A stretch of 47,581 nucleotides of DNA from an uncultured Clostridia bacterium (GCA_944393325.1 CALXZU010000008.1:1-47581); one strand, 5' to 3'. Shown: positions 16,665 through 26,007, numbered from the stretch's first letter. The notes: generated from the sequence alone by a model not told the origin. Made by a program: numbers and translations.

Positions 16665-19600
16665 ATGAAAAAAGCACTTATGAAAGATAGTATAAAAGAA
16701 ATTAGAAATACATATAAAAGGTTTTTATCAATATTGTTAATGGCCTTTTTAGGCGTTGGATTTTTTGCTGGAGTAAGAGCAACTTCACCAGACATGACAA
16801 ATACAATAGATAAATATTATGATAATCAAAATGTATATGATATTCAAATAATGTCAACATTGGGATTAACAGATAATGATATAGAAGAAATATCGAAAAT
16901 AGATAATGTGGAAAAAGTAATTGGAACATATGAAACAGATGGAAAAGTAGAAATAGATGATACCGAAAAAATTGTTAAAGTAATATGTGTAGAAGAAATT
17001 AATAGTCCACAGTTGTTAGATGGAAAATTACCTGAAAATGAAGATGAATGTGTTGTAGAACCAAATTTTTTAACACAAAATAATAAAAAAATTGGAGATA
17101 CAATAGATGTAGAAATAGAAAATACTAAAAATTCTGATGGAGAAGAAGTAGAATATTTAAAACAAAAAAACATGAAAATCGTAGGAACGATACAAAGCCC
17201 TCTTTACATTTCAAATGATAGAGGAAGTAGTTCATTAGGAGCAGGGAAGGTAAACTATTATATTTATATAAATAAAGAAAATGTGTATGTAAAAGATATA
17301 TATACAAATATATATGTTAAAGTAGAAGGAGCAAATGAACTTGAAACTTCAAGTAATAAATATAAAGATTTAATTGCAAATGTAAAAACTGAAATAGAAA
17401 ATATAAAAGATGAAAGAGAAAATGCAAGGCAAGATGAATTAATAAGTAGTGCAGAAGAACAGCTAAATGAAGCTGAAACAGAATTTAATGATAAAAAAGC
17501 TGAAGCAGAAGAGGAGATTGCAAATGCAGAAGCGGAAATTAATGATGGCAAGAAACAAATAGAAGATGGCAAAAAAGAAATATTAGATAATGAGAAAAAA
17601 GCTAATAAAGAATTTGCAAATGCTGAGAGACAAATAGAAGAAGCAAAAAATGAAATAAATCAAAATGAAAATACATTAAATGAAAAAGAAGAACAAGCTA
17701 ATATACAATTCCAAGAATTAGAAAAACAAAGAGAAGATTTAAATGTTAAATTATCAATGGTGCAAAAGTTGATAAATACAGCATATGAAACATATAATGG
17801 TATTTTAGATGCTTTAGAAAATCCTGATTTAGATGACAATACTTTAGAATCTTTGTTAGGGCAAAAAACAGCAGCAGAAGAACAGATTAAGATTTTAGAA
17901 GAAAATAAAAATAGTTTATTATTAGGAATTACACAAATAGACAATGGGATAAATGAAGGAAAAAAAGAAATTGAAAATGGAAGAAATCAGATAGAAGAAG
18001 CAAAAAAGGAAGTAGAAAGAAATGAAAAAACATTAAAGGAGCAAAAAACATCTACATTATCTAAAATAAATGAAGCAAAACAAGAACTAGCAGAATCTGA
18101 AGAAGAATTAAAACAAGGAGAAGATGAGCTAAATACTAAAAAACAAGAAGTCCAAGAACAATTAAATGATGCAGAAAAAGAATTAATAGATGCAAGAGAT
18201 GAAATATCAAAAATAGAAAAACCAACATGGTATGTTTTAGATAGAGAACAAAATAGTGGATATGCAAGTTTTATACAAGATACTGAAAGTATTGCAAATA
18301 TTGGTAGAGTTTTTCCGATTGTGTTTTTTATAGTTGCAACTTTAATATCATTAACATCGATGACGAGAATGGTAGAAGAACAACGTGTACAAATTGGAAC
18401 ATTAAAAGCATTAGGATATAATAAAATACAAATTGCAGGTAAATATGTACTTTATGCAAGTTTAGCATCTATAATAGGTGGAATACTTGGAATGAGTGTA
18501 GGATTTGTATTGCTTCCTAAAATAATTTGGATGATGTATGATACAATGTATGAAATTGGTAATATACATTTAAGTTTTAATTGGGCTTATGGAACAATTG
18601 GATTAGAACTAATATTTATTTGTATAGTAGGAGCAACTATATATGCTGTTGTTAGAGAATTAAGAAATACACCAGCTGTGCTTATGAGACCAAAAGCTCC
18701 TAAGATTGGAAAAAGAGTTTTACTTGAAAGAATACCATTTATTTGGAATAAACTTAGCTTTTCAAGAAAAGTAACAGTAAGAAATATATTTAGGTACAAG
18801 AAAAGATTTTTAATGACAATAATAGGAATTTTGGGTTGTACTGCTTTAATACTTACTGGATTTGGGCTAAAAGATTCTATTAGTAGACTTATGCCTGACC
18901 AATATGAATATATTTTTAATTATGATATGCAAGTAAGTTTAAAAGAAGGATTAAATAGCGAACAAATAAATGAACTAAAAAATGATTTAGAACAAAAAGA
19001 TGAAATAACTAAAATCGTAAAAACACATATGTCATCTGCTACTGTTATAAATAATGGAATAGAAGAAGATGTACAAATTATAGTACCTGAAGATAAAGAG
19101 AGCTTAAGTGATGTGATAAATGTTAATGATTTGGAAACAGGAGAACATATAGTTTTAAGTGATAATGAAATTTGTTTAACAGATAAGGTGGCTGAAATTT
19201 TAGGTGTAGAAAAAAATGATAAAATAACTATAAGAAATAGTGATGATGAAGAAGTAGAAGTGACAATTTCAAATATTGTAGAAAACTATGTATATCATTA
19301 TGTATATATGTCCAAAAGTTTATATGAGACACTTTATAAAAAAGATTTTGAAACAAATATATTATTAATTAAAGGAAATAATTTAGGAGAAGAACAAGAA
19401 GATATTTTGGCAGAGGAACTAATGACATATAATGAAATATCTTCAGTATCATTAATATCAGATTCAATAAAGATAATGGATGAAGCAATGGCATCTTTAA
19501 ACTATGTTGTTGTAGTATTAATAATATCAGCAGGACTTCTTGCATTTGTTGTTTTATATAATTTATCAAATGTAAATATTTCAGAAAGAATAAGAGAACT

Positions 19601-19898
19601 TGCAACAATAAAGGTTTTAGGATTTTATGATAGAGAAGTTTATGATTATGTAACAAGGGAAACAATACTTTTAACATTAATAGGAATTGTATTAGGATTA
19701 GTTGCAGGATTTTTCTTAAACTATTTTATAATAGGTACATGTGAAATAAATATGCTTAGGTTTAATAAAACGGTAGAACCTTTAAGCTACGTGTATTCAG
19801 CATTAATAACAATTGCATTTACTTTAATTGTTAATTTTGCAACATATTTTGCTTTAAAGAAAATTGATATGATAGAGAGTTTAAAAAGTGTTGAATAA
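16665..19898 (+). CDS. FtsX/MacB-like ABC permease with very long extracellular coiled coil
   Basis: 1077 residues. Helix 1 is at about 18-40. A MacB-type periplasmic-core-like domain follows, then an extended Glu/Lys/Asn-rich coiled coil (about 235-525) that includes repeated NDGKKQIEDGKKEI-like heptads. The first FtsX core begins near 545 and contains VEEQRVQIGTLKALGY. A second unit begins near 705 with its own extracellular domain (about 735-940) and last FtsX core (SERIRELATIKVLGF). The duplicated layout is that of large Firmicutes FtsX-like permeases. A coiled coil outside the membrane suggests it reaches wall or partner proteins; substrate unknown. It follows its ATPase after a 56-base gap with a strong RBS. 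Confidence 0.85.
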   Translation: MKKALMKDSIKEIRNTYKRFLSILLMAFLGVGFFAGVRATSPDMTNTIDKYYDNQNVYDIQIMSTLGLTDNDIEEISKIDNVEKVIGTYETDGKVEIDDTEKIVKVICVEEINSPQLLDGKLPENEDECVVEPNFLTQNNKKIGDTIDVEIENTKNSDGEEVEYLKQKNMKIVGTIQSPLYISNDRGSSSLGAGKVNYYIYINKENVYVKDIYTNIYVKVEGANELETSSNKYKDLIANVKTEIENIKDERENARQDELISSAEEQLNEAETEFNDKKAEAEEEIANAEAEINDGKKQIEDGKKEILDNEKKANKEFANAERQIEEAKNEINQNENTLNEKEEQANIQFQELEKQREDLNVKLSMVQKLINTAYETYNGILDALENPDLDDNTLESLLGQKTAAEEQIKILEENKNSLLLGITQIDNGINEGKKEIENGRNQIEEAKKEVERNEKTLKEQKTSTLSKINEAKQELAESEEELKQGEDELNTKKQEVQEQLNDAEKELIDARDEISKIEKPTWYVLDREQNSGYASFIQDTESIANIGRVFPIVFFIVATLISLTSMTRMVEEQRVQIGTLKALGYNKIQIAGKYVLYASLASIIGGILGMSVGFVLLPKIIWMMYDTMYEIGNIHLSFNWAYGTIGLELIFICIVGATIYAVVRELRNTPAVLMRPKAPKIGKRVLLERIPFIWNKLSFSRKVTVRNIFRYKKRFLMTIIGILGCTALILTGFGLKDSISRLMPDQYEYIFNYDMQVSLKEGLNSEQINELKNDLEQKDEITKIVKTHMSSATVINNGIEEDVQIIVPEDKESLSDVINVNDLETGEHIVLSDNEICLTDKVAEILGVEKNDKITIRNSDDEEVEVTISNIVENYVYHYVYMSKSLYETLYKKDFETNILLIKGNNLGEEQEDILAEELMTYNEISSVSLISDSIKIMDEAMASLNYVVVVLIISAGLLAFVVLYNLSNVNISERIRELATIKVLGFYDREVYDYVTRETILLTLIGIVLGLVAGFFLNYFIIGTCEINMLRFNKTVEPLSYVYSALITIAFTLIVNFATYFALKKIDMIESLKSVE

Positions 19899-19928
19899 TA
19901 TAAAAATAAGTGGTAAGTTTTTTGCCAC

Positions 19929-20195
19929 TTATTTATAAATTTCTTTTTTGTGTCCTATTTCTAAAACAAGAATTATTACTTTATTATCTTGTATTTCGCA
20001 TATAATTCTATAGTCTCCGACTCTATATCTCCATTGTCCAGATTTATTTTCAACTAATCCTTTACCATGTATTCGAGGATTTTCACAATTTTGAATGTTT
20101 TTTTCTAACCAACCCAAAATAAGAGAAGAGATATGTTTATCTAATTTTTTTAATTGTTTTTTTGCTTTTTCTGTAAATACTACTTGATATTTCAT
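19929..20195 (-). CDS. RelE/ParE-family toxin
   Basis: 88 residues, the usual size. MKYQVVFTEKAKKQLKKLD, IHGKGLVENKSGQWRYRVGDYRIICEI and VLEIGHKKEIY match RelE-type mRNA interferases, with the RxRxGDYR core that contacts RNA. Its ATG overlaps the antitoxin stop (ATGA), so the two are translationally coupled. Confidence 0.93.
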   Translation of the reverse strand: MKYQVVFTEKAKKQLKKLDKHISSLILGWLEKNIQNCENPRIHGKGLVENKSGQWRYRVGDYRIICEIQDNKVIILVLEIGHKKEIYK

Positions 20196-20413
20196 TCTAA
20201 CCCCAACTCCTTTTTTACTTCGTCTAATGTATAAGTTTTAGGGTTTTTCTTATAATCTTTAATTGCTGATTCATAACATTTTAAATCGTATTCGTCTTCT
20301 ATTTTTTCTAATAATGCAGTTCTAATTAAATCAGATAAAGAAATATTATTCATTTTTGCATATGTTTTTATCAATTTTGAATCTTTATCATCTAATCTTA
20401 CTGAAATAGTCAT
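20192..20413 (-). CDS. RelB-like ribbon-helix-helix antitoxin
   Basis: 73 residues from the ATG whose A is at 20413. The RBS AAGGAAG is 8 bases away; the GTG nine bases upstream adjoins the RBS and is less likely. MTISVRLDDKDSKLIKTYAKMNNISLSDLIRTALLEKI is a ribbon-helix-helix DNA-binding N-terminus, and the C-terminal YKKNPKTYTLDEVKKELGLE is the toxin-binding tail. It would repress its own promoter with the toxin as corepressor. Confidence 0.9.
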   Translation of the reverse strand: MTISVRLDDKDSKLIKTYAKMNNISLSDLIRTALLEKIEDEYDLKCYESAIKDYKKNPKTYTLDEVKKELGLE

Positions 20414-20437
20414 AATTATCACTTCCTTTCTATATTT

Positions 20438-20466
20438 ATTGTACTACATTGTATTACATTTATCAA
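20438..20466 (-). promoter_or_regulatory. Toxin-antitoxin promoter with twin palindromic operator
   Basis: On the minus strand, TTGATA (20461-20466) and TACAAT (20438-20443) are separated by 17 bases. Between and partly over them lie two 9-mers of the form TGTANTACA, at 20440-20448 and 20450-20458. Each is itself palindromic, and they are spaced 10 bp apart (one helical turn), as expected for cooperative ribbon-helix-helix binding. Confidence 0.7.
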
Positions 20467-20603
20467 TGTTATTATATTATTATTTCCGATAAATTGTGAT
20501 AATATATATTTTGAAATTATTTTTCATAATTTAAAAAAGATAATGTAACAAAAATGTAATATAGAAAATACGCAGGATAAAAAAATGAAATAATTTTTCT
20601 GAG

Positions 20604-20636
20604 GCGTAGAACTGTTGATATTCAATAGTTCTACGC
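20604..20636. terminator. 15-bp hairpin, terminator-like
   Basis: GCGTAGAACTGTTGA (20604-20618) pairs with 20622-20636 (one wobble) around a 3-base loop; a short T-rich stretch follows. The stem shares the unusual GCGTAGAA core with the terminator at 15103-15141. No forward gene lies directly upstream, so what it terminates is unclear. Confidence 0.55.
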
Positions 20637-20670
20637 TTTAATCATATCAAAATTCCACCCTTTTTTCTTT

Positions 20671-20701
20671 ACAGTAGCGAGAGGATTGCTACTGTTTTTT
20701 T
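20671..20701 (+). terminator. Intrinsic terminator upstream of mutL
   Basis: ACAGTAGC (20671-20678) pairs with GCTACTGT (20688-20695), followed by T7. It faces forward but has no annotated forward gene upstream between 20423 and 20670, a stretch where I see only the toxin-antitoxin promoter and hairpins. Either a small RNA ends here or it blocks read-through into mutL. Confidence 0.75.
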
Positions 20702-20788
20702 GGAAAATATTTAGTATTAAGTGTAGATTTTTAAAAAACGTTATGATAAAATACATACCAAAGGTGAAGAAAAAAACGGAGGATTAAA

Positions 20789-23194
20789 ATGGGAAATATA
20801 GTATTACTAGATGAATTAACAATAAATAAAATAGCAGCAGGAGAAGTTATAGAAAGACCAGCATCAGTAGTAAAAGAAATGGTAGAAAACTCAATAGATG
20901 CAGGAGCTACCTCAATAACAGTAGAAATAAAAAATGGAGGAATATCGTTTATAAAAATAAGTGATAATGGAAAAGGAATAGCAAATGATGATTTAGAAAT
21001 AGCATTTGAAAGGCATGCAACAAGTAAAATAAGATCAGCAGATGATTTAGACACAGTGACATCTATGGGATTTAGAGGAGAGGCATTGGCAAGTATAGCA
21101 GCTGTTGCAAATGTAGAGATGGTATCAAAAACAGCAGATGAAGAAATAGGATATAAAATAGTAGTAGAAGCAGGAAATGTTTTAGAAAAAGAAGAAGCAG
21201 GATGTAGAACAGGAACAACAATAACAGTAAGAAACTTATTTTTTAATACACCAGTACGTTATAAATTTTTAAAAAAAGATTATACAGAGTCAGGGTATAT
21301 AGAAGATGCAATAACAAGAATAGCATTAGTAAATCCTAATGTAGCAATAAAATTAATAAATACAGGAAAAACAGTAATCCAAACAAATGGAAGTGGAAGT
21401 TTAAAAGATGTAATATATAGTATATATGGAAAAGATATAGCATCAAGTATATTAGATGTAAACTATCAGTATGAAGATATAACTATATCAGGAGCAATAG
21501 GAAAGCCAGAAATTGCAAGGTCAAATAGAACACAGCAATTGTTTTTTGTAAATAAGAGATATATAAAAGATAAACTACTTACAGCAGCGACAGAACAAAG
21601 TTATAAAGGATTGATACCAATAGGAAAATTTGGATTTGTTGTATTAAATATAGAAATGAACCCAGCAAAAGTAGATGTAAATGTACACCCAGCAAAGTTA
21701 GAAGTAAGATTTCAAGAAGAAAACAAAATATTCCAAGCAATATATCATGCAATAAAAGAAACTTTATTAAAAGGAGAATTAGTAGCAGATCCGGAGAAGA
21801 ATTTGAAGAATGTAAATAATGAGGAAGAAAGGAAAATAGATAGAGGCATAGGAAGTTTTGAAGAAAGATTAAAAAATTTAAGAGAAGCAAAAAAAGAAAC
21901 AAACCAAGGTGGGTTATTCGGATTTAGAAAACAAAACGAAAAACAAATAGAAAAATACACAGAAGAAGAAAGTAAAATAAAAACAAACATATTAGAAGAT
22001 ATTTATAACAATAAGAAAAATAATGAAAACAAAGAAAAAAATAAAGATGAAAATGAAGACAAAAACGGTATAACATATGAAATAGGAAAAAAAGACGAAA
22101 AAAATAATACTTTAGGAACACCAATAGACACAACAGATGTATTAGAACAATTAAAAAAGATGAGAGCAAAAATAGAAGATGAAATAAAAACTAGTGGAAA
22201 TATAAGGCTAGAAGAAAAATCTGAAGAGTATAAATTAGAAACAAATGGCGAGAATGGAACTGGATTTATAAATATTAAAGAAGGTGAAAAAGAAAAGGAA
22301 GAGAAAAAAGAGGAAGAAAAAGAAGAAATAACTAAAGAGCAAAAAGAAAAAATAGATAAAGTAAATGATGTGTTAGAAAATATAGATAATAAAGAAATAA
22401 AAGAAGAATTCGGCGAAATAAAACAAAAAATGGAAGAACTAAATAATAATCCTAAAGTGGTATCAGAAGACTTTGATGAAATGTATAGGAAATTATTTGG
22501 AAGAACACCAATAGGAAATGTAGAGGAAGAAAAGAAAGAAAAAGAAGATAAAAATAATGCAATAGATATAGTAAAAAGTAATATATCAATGTTTGATACA
22601 GACGAAAAATATCAAAAACCTACTTATAAATTTATAGGAATAATATTTAAAACATACATAATCTTAGAAATAGGAGAAGAAATGTATATATTAGACCAAC
22701 ATGCAGCACATGAGAGAATAATGTATGAAAAAGTAAAAGAAAATTATTATAGCGATGAAGTAAAAGACTCACAATTAATGTTAATACCAGATGTAATAAC
22801 ATTGTCACATAAGGAAATGGATATAGCAAAAGAAAATATACCAATGTTTGAAAAAGCAGGATTTACTTTAGAAGAATTTGGGGAAAACACAATAAAATTA
22901 ACTGGAGTACCTACAGTATGTATTGACTTAGACACAAAAGAATTATTTTTAGAAACATTAGATGAAATAAATACAGTAGCAAGAACGGCAAAACAAGAAA
23001 AAGAAGAAAAATTCATAGCAACAGTAGCATGTAAAGCAGCAGTAAAAGCAAATATGGCCTTAACGAAAGAAGAGGTAGAAAAATTAATGGATGAATTATT
23101 AAAATTACCAAACCCATTTACATGCCCACATGGAAGACCAACAGTAATAAAAATGACAAGATATGATATAGAAAGAAAATTTGCAAGAAAGTAG
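20789..23194 (+). CDS. mutL: DNA mismatch repair protein MutL
   Basis: 801 residues, longer than the roughly 620-650 usual in Firmicutes. The N-terminal GHKL ATPase is intact: ENSIDAGA, DNGKGI, RHATSK and GFRGEAL. The linker at about 345-590 is greatly expanded and made mostly of Lys/Glu/Asn, and accounts for the extra length. The C-terminal nicking-endonuclease domain is present, with DQHAAHERIMYEK from 636, ACKAAVKA and CPHGRPT from 779, so this is an endonuclease-type MutL. RBS ACGGAGG. mutS is not in the window. It begins the mutL-miaA cluster. Confidence 0.96.
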   Translation: MGNIVLLDELTINKIAAGEVIERPASVVKEMVENSIDAGATSITVEIKNGGISFIKISDNGKGIANDDLEIAFERHATSKIRSADDLDTVTSMGFRGEALASIAAVANVEMVSKTADEEIGYKIVVEAGNVLEKEEAGCRTGTTITVRNLFFNTPVRYKFLKKDYTESGYIEDAITRIALVNPNVAIKLINTGKTVIQTNGSGSLKDVIYSIYGKDIASSILDVNYQYEDITISGAIGKPEIARSNRTQQLFFVNKRYIKDKLLTAATEQSYKGLIPIGKFGFVVLNIEMNPAKVDVNVHPAKLEVRFQEENKIFQAIYHAIKETLLKGELVADPEKNLKNVNNEEERKIDRGIGSFEERLKNLREAKKETNQGGLFGFRKQNEKQIEKYTEEESKIKTNILEDIYNNKKNNENKEKNKDENEDKNGITYEIGKKDEKNNTLGTPIDTTDVLEQLKKMRAKIEDEIKTSGNIRLEEKSEEYKLETNGENGTGFINIKEGEKEKEEKKEEEKEEITKEQKEKIDKVNDVLENIDNKEIKEEFGEIKQKMEELNNNPKVVSEDFDEMYRKLFGRTPIGNVEEEKKEKEDKNNAIDIVKSNISMFDTDEKYQKPTYKFIGIIFKTYIILEIGEEMYILDQHAAHERIMYEKVKENYYSDEVKDSQLMLIPDVITLSHKEMDIAKENIPMFEKAGFTLEEFGENTIKLTGVPTVCIDLDTKELFLETLDEINTVARTAKQEKEEKFIATVACKAAVKANMALTKEEVEKLMDELLKLPNPFTCPHGRPTVIKMTRYDIERKFARK

Positions 23195-23208
23195 AGGAAA
23201 GTTAGAAA

Positions 23209-23637
23209 ATGACATTTATTATAGGTGGAATAATAATAGTATATCTATTAGTAATAGCGTGGACATGGAGTAGCTTAGAAGAACTTGAAAAAAAGAGTAA
23301 AATAATGATAATATTTGCGGGAATAATTGCAATATTTTTAATAACGCAATTAGTATTCTCTATTTCAAAAAGTGGGATAATATATGAAAATGATAATATA
23401 GAAAAAAGTATATCAAAGGTAATAGTAATTTTATTTACGGGATTAAATTCATTAGTATTACCATTACTTGCAAAAAATATAAAGAAAAGAGCAAATGAAG
23501 AAATAGATAATAATGTTTTAAAAGTAAGATTGATAATAATATTAGCTATATTTGTAATATGTTTATTTTTAGAATGTGGATATATGAAAGACATACAAGA
23601 AGGAATATTACAAATTTACAAATCAAATGTAAAATAA
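23209..23637 (+). CDS. Small membrane protein between mutL and miaA
   Basis: 142 residues with four predicted helices (about 2-20, 33-55, 68-87, 103-123) and short charged loops. No family recognised. It starts 14 bases after mutL with GAGGAAAG as RBS and is followed 41 bases later by miaA, so it is almost certainly co-transcribed. Confidence 0.7.
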   Translation: MTFIIGGIIIVYLLVIAWTWSSLEELEKKSKIMIIFAGIIAIFLITQLVFSISKSGIIYENDNIEKSISKVIVILFTGLNSLVLPLLAKNIKKRANEEIDNNVLKVRLIIILAIFVICLFLECGYMKDIQEGILQIYKSNVK

Positions 23638-23678
23638 AGCAGACAAAATAGACAAGCTAAAAGAAAGATGTGAGTATA

Positions 23679-24594
23679 ATGGAAAAAGAAAAAGTAATAG
23701 TAATATGTGGCCCGACAGCTTCAGGAAAAACAGCATTATCAATAGAACTAGCAAAAAAAATAAATGGAGAGATTGTATCTTGTGATTCTATGCAAATATA
23801 TAAGGAAATGGATATAGGAACAGCAAAGCCAGATAAGGAAGAAATGCAAGGAATAAAACATTATATGATAGATATAATATCTCCTGATGAAAGATATAGT
23901 GTGGCAGATTATAAAAAACAAGCAAAAAAAGCAATAAAAGAAATTATAGAAAAAGGAAAAACACCGATAGTAGTAGGAGGAACAGGACTTTATGTAGATA
24001 GCTTGATATATGAAATAGAATATCCAGAAATTGAATTTGATGAAAATTATAGAAAAAAATTAGAAAAAGAAGTAGAGGAAAAAGGATTAGACTTTTTATA
24101 TGAAAAAGCAAAAAAGATAGATGAAGAAGCAATAAAGAAGATAAGCCCAAATGATAAGAAAAGAATATTAAGAATTTTAGAAATATATCATGCAACAGGA
24201 AAAACAAAGACAGAGCAAGAAAAAGAATCAAGAAAAAATGAACCAGAATTTTTATATAAAGTATATTGTTTAAATATGGATAGAGAAAAACTTTATGATA
24301 GAATAAATAAAAGAGTAGATATAATGATAGAAAAAGGTTTAATAAAAGAAGTAGAAGAAATTTATAAAAAATATAATGAATTTCCAACAGCAATGCAAGG
24401 GCTTCGGATATAAAGAAGTAGTAGAATATTTAGAAAAAAGAATAACAAAAGAAGAAATGATAGAAAAAATAAAACAAGAAAGTAGAAGATATGCAAAAAG
24501 ACAACTGACATGGTTTAGAAAAAATAAAGAAACAATATGGCTAAATGCAGAAGATGGAATACAAAATAATATAAAAATTATTTTGGAGGGTTGA
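23679..24594 (+). CDS. miaA: tRNA dimethylallyltransferase MiaA, with +1 frameshift at CGG
   Basis: Adds the isopentenyl group to A37 of tRNAs reading UNN codons. Start ATG 23679. The first frame (to a stop at 24411-24413) carries GPTASGKTALS, DSMQIYKEMDIGTAKP, VVGGTGLYVDSL, then FPTAMQGL. The second frame resumes exactly with GYKEVVEYL, then QESRRYAKRQLTWFRK, and ends at 24594. Joined at the extra C at 24405, the product is about 304 residues with every family motif in place and nothing lost. The shift falls in the conserved QxxGYKE segment. The body shows no other decay, which argues against an old pseudogene. Without the shift, the protein lacks the C-terminal third of its catalytic and tRNA-binding region. 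Confidence 0.92.
24405..24407 (+). other. In-frame CGG at +1 shift site (miaA)
   Basis: Context CAA GGG CTT C GGA TAT AAA. In frame zero the codon is CGG, followed by ATA and the stop TAA. Skipping the C at 24405 gives GGA (Gly) and restores the conserved GYKE. The base before the C is T, so this is not a homopolymer miscall. Confidence 0.9.
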
Positions 24595-24596
24595 TA

Positions 24597-25881
24597 TTGG
24601 AAAAACAGGAGAAAAAAGAAAAACGAGAAAAAAAGGAAAAGAAAAAACTTAATAATAAAAAAGTAATAGTATTTTCTGTGCTTTTTTTGGTACTGGTTAG
24701 CTATCTAATATATGTAATATATTTATTAATAAAACAGCCTACAAATGTATTCACAATCGAAGAGGGAAAACTTTATAAAGAAGAAACAGATATAGGATAT
24801 GTAATAAGGAACGAAAAAGTAGTAAGAGGCGAAAATTATAAAAATGGAATGGAACAAATAATAGCTGAAGGAGAAAGAGCAGCTACTAATGAAAATATAT
24901 TTAGATATTATAGCACTAATGAGGAAAATTTAAAAAATAAAATTGCGGAATTAGACACGAAAATACAAGTAGCAATGGCAGAAAATGCAGACAAATCTTC
25001 TAATCCAGACATGAAATTATTAGAAGATCAAATTGATGAGCAAATAGAAAATATAAATAAAGTTACAGATATGACAAAATTAGAAGAAGAAAAAAAGGAA
25101 ATAGATGATTTAGTAACAAAAAAAGCAAAAATTGCAGGGGAAACAAGTCCACAAGGTTCATATTTGAGAGAACTAATAGATGAGAGAAAAGAATATGAAA
25201 GTGAATTAAACTCACGGAGCAGAATATGTAAAAGCACCAATTAGTGGTATTGTGTCTTATAGAGTAGATGGTTTAGAAGAAGTGCTAACACCAGATAATT
25301 TCAGTAACTTAAGTAAAGAATATTTAGAAAATTTAAACCTAAGTACAGGAAAAATAGTAGCAACAAACAATGAAGCAGGAAAAGTAATAGACAATTTTTA
25401 TTGTTACATAGCAACAATAACTTCATCAGAAGAAGCAAAGAAAGCAGAGGTAGGAGATGATGTGGGAGTAAGGCTCTCAAATAATGCAGAAGTAGAAGCA
25501 GAAATTACAAATATTATAAAAGAAGATGATGGAGATATAATTTTAATTTTAAGATTAACAAAACAAATAGAAGAATTAATAAATTATAGAAAAATAACAT
25601 TTGACTTAATTTGGTGGGATGCAGAAGGTTTAAAAGTTCCTAATAAAGCAATTGTATCAGAAAATGATTTAAACTATGTGGTAAGAAATAGGGCAGGATA
25701 TTTAAGTAAAATATTAGTAAAAGTAAAAAGACAAGGAGACAAATATTCTATAATAGATTCTTATACAACAGAAGAGTTAAGAGATTTAGGATTTTCGGAT
25801 GAAGAAATAATAAATTATAAAAAGATTTCATTATATGATGAAATATTAATTAATCCAGATTTGAGCAAAATAGAAGAATAA
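24597..25881 (+). CDS. HlyD-like membrane protein near sepF, with +1 frameshift at CGG
   Basis: Start TTG 24597, 7 bases after GGAGG (24585-24589); the TTG at 24591 is too close to that RBS. About 428 residues after joining. A Lys-rich N-terminus precedes a membrane helix (about 23-47), followed by a coiled-coil hairpin (about 105-205). The first frame breaks at LNS, and the other frame continues GAEYVKAPISGIVSYRVDGLEE, the lipoyl/barrel-sandwich motif of HlyD-type adaptors (APxxGIV). A beta-rich C-terminal half follows. Homologues of this type sit directly upstream of sepF in Clostridia and are thought to act at the division site or envelope; function unproven. Confidence 0.85.
25215..25217 (+). 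other. In-frame CGG at +1 shift site (HlyD-like gene)
   Basis: Context GAA TTA AAC TCA C GGA GCA GAA. In frame zero CGG is read, then AGC AGA and a stop at 25242-25244. Skipping the C at 25215 gives GGA (Gly) and the sequence GAEYVKAPISG. Confidence 0.88.
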
Positions 25882-25978
25882 AAATAGATCATTTTTGGGA
25901 TGGGAAAAAATCGATATAGAAGAAATGTTACAAAAATATTACAAAAATATTAAAAATTAAAAACATTCACAAAAAATA

Positions 25979-26007
25979 TTGACAAATTGACAAAAAAAGT
26001 GGATACT
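25979..26007 (+). promoter_or_regulatory. Promoter upstream of sepF
   Basis: TTGACA at 25979-25984, 17 bases, then GATACT at 26002-26007. A second TTGACA at 25987-25992 could shift the start. The 177 bases between the HlyD-like stop and sepF hold nothing else recognisable. Confidence 0.5.

Noticed and set aside
24390..24415. prfB-type frameshift in miaA (CTT plus upstream AAGGG)
   Set aside because: The spacing differs from prfB, there is no in-frame TGA at the shift, and the other four sites share neither CTT nor a Shine-Dalgarno-like element.
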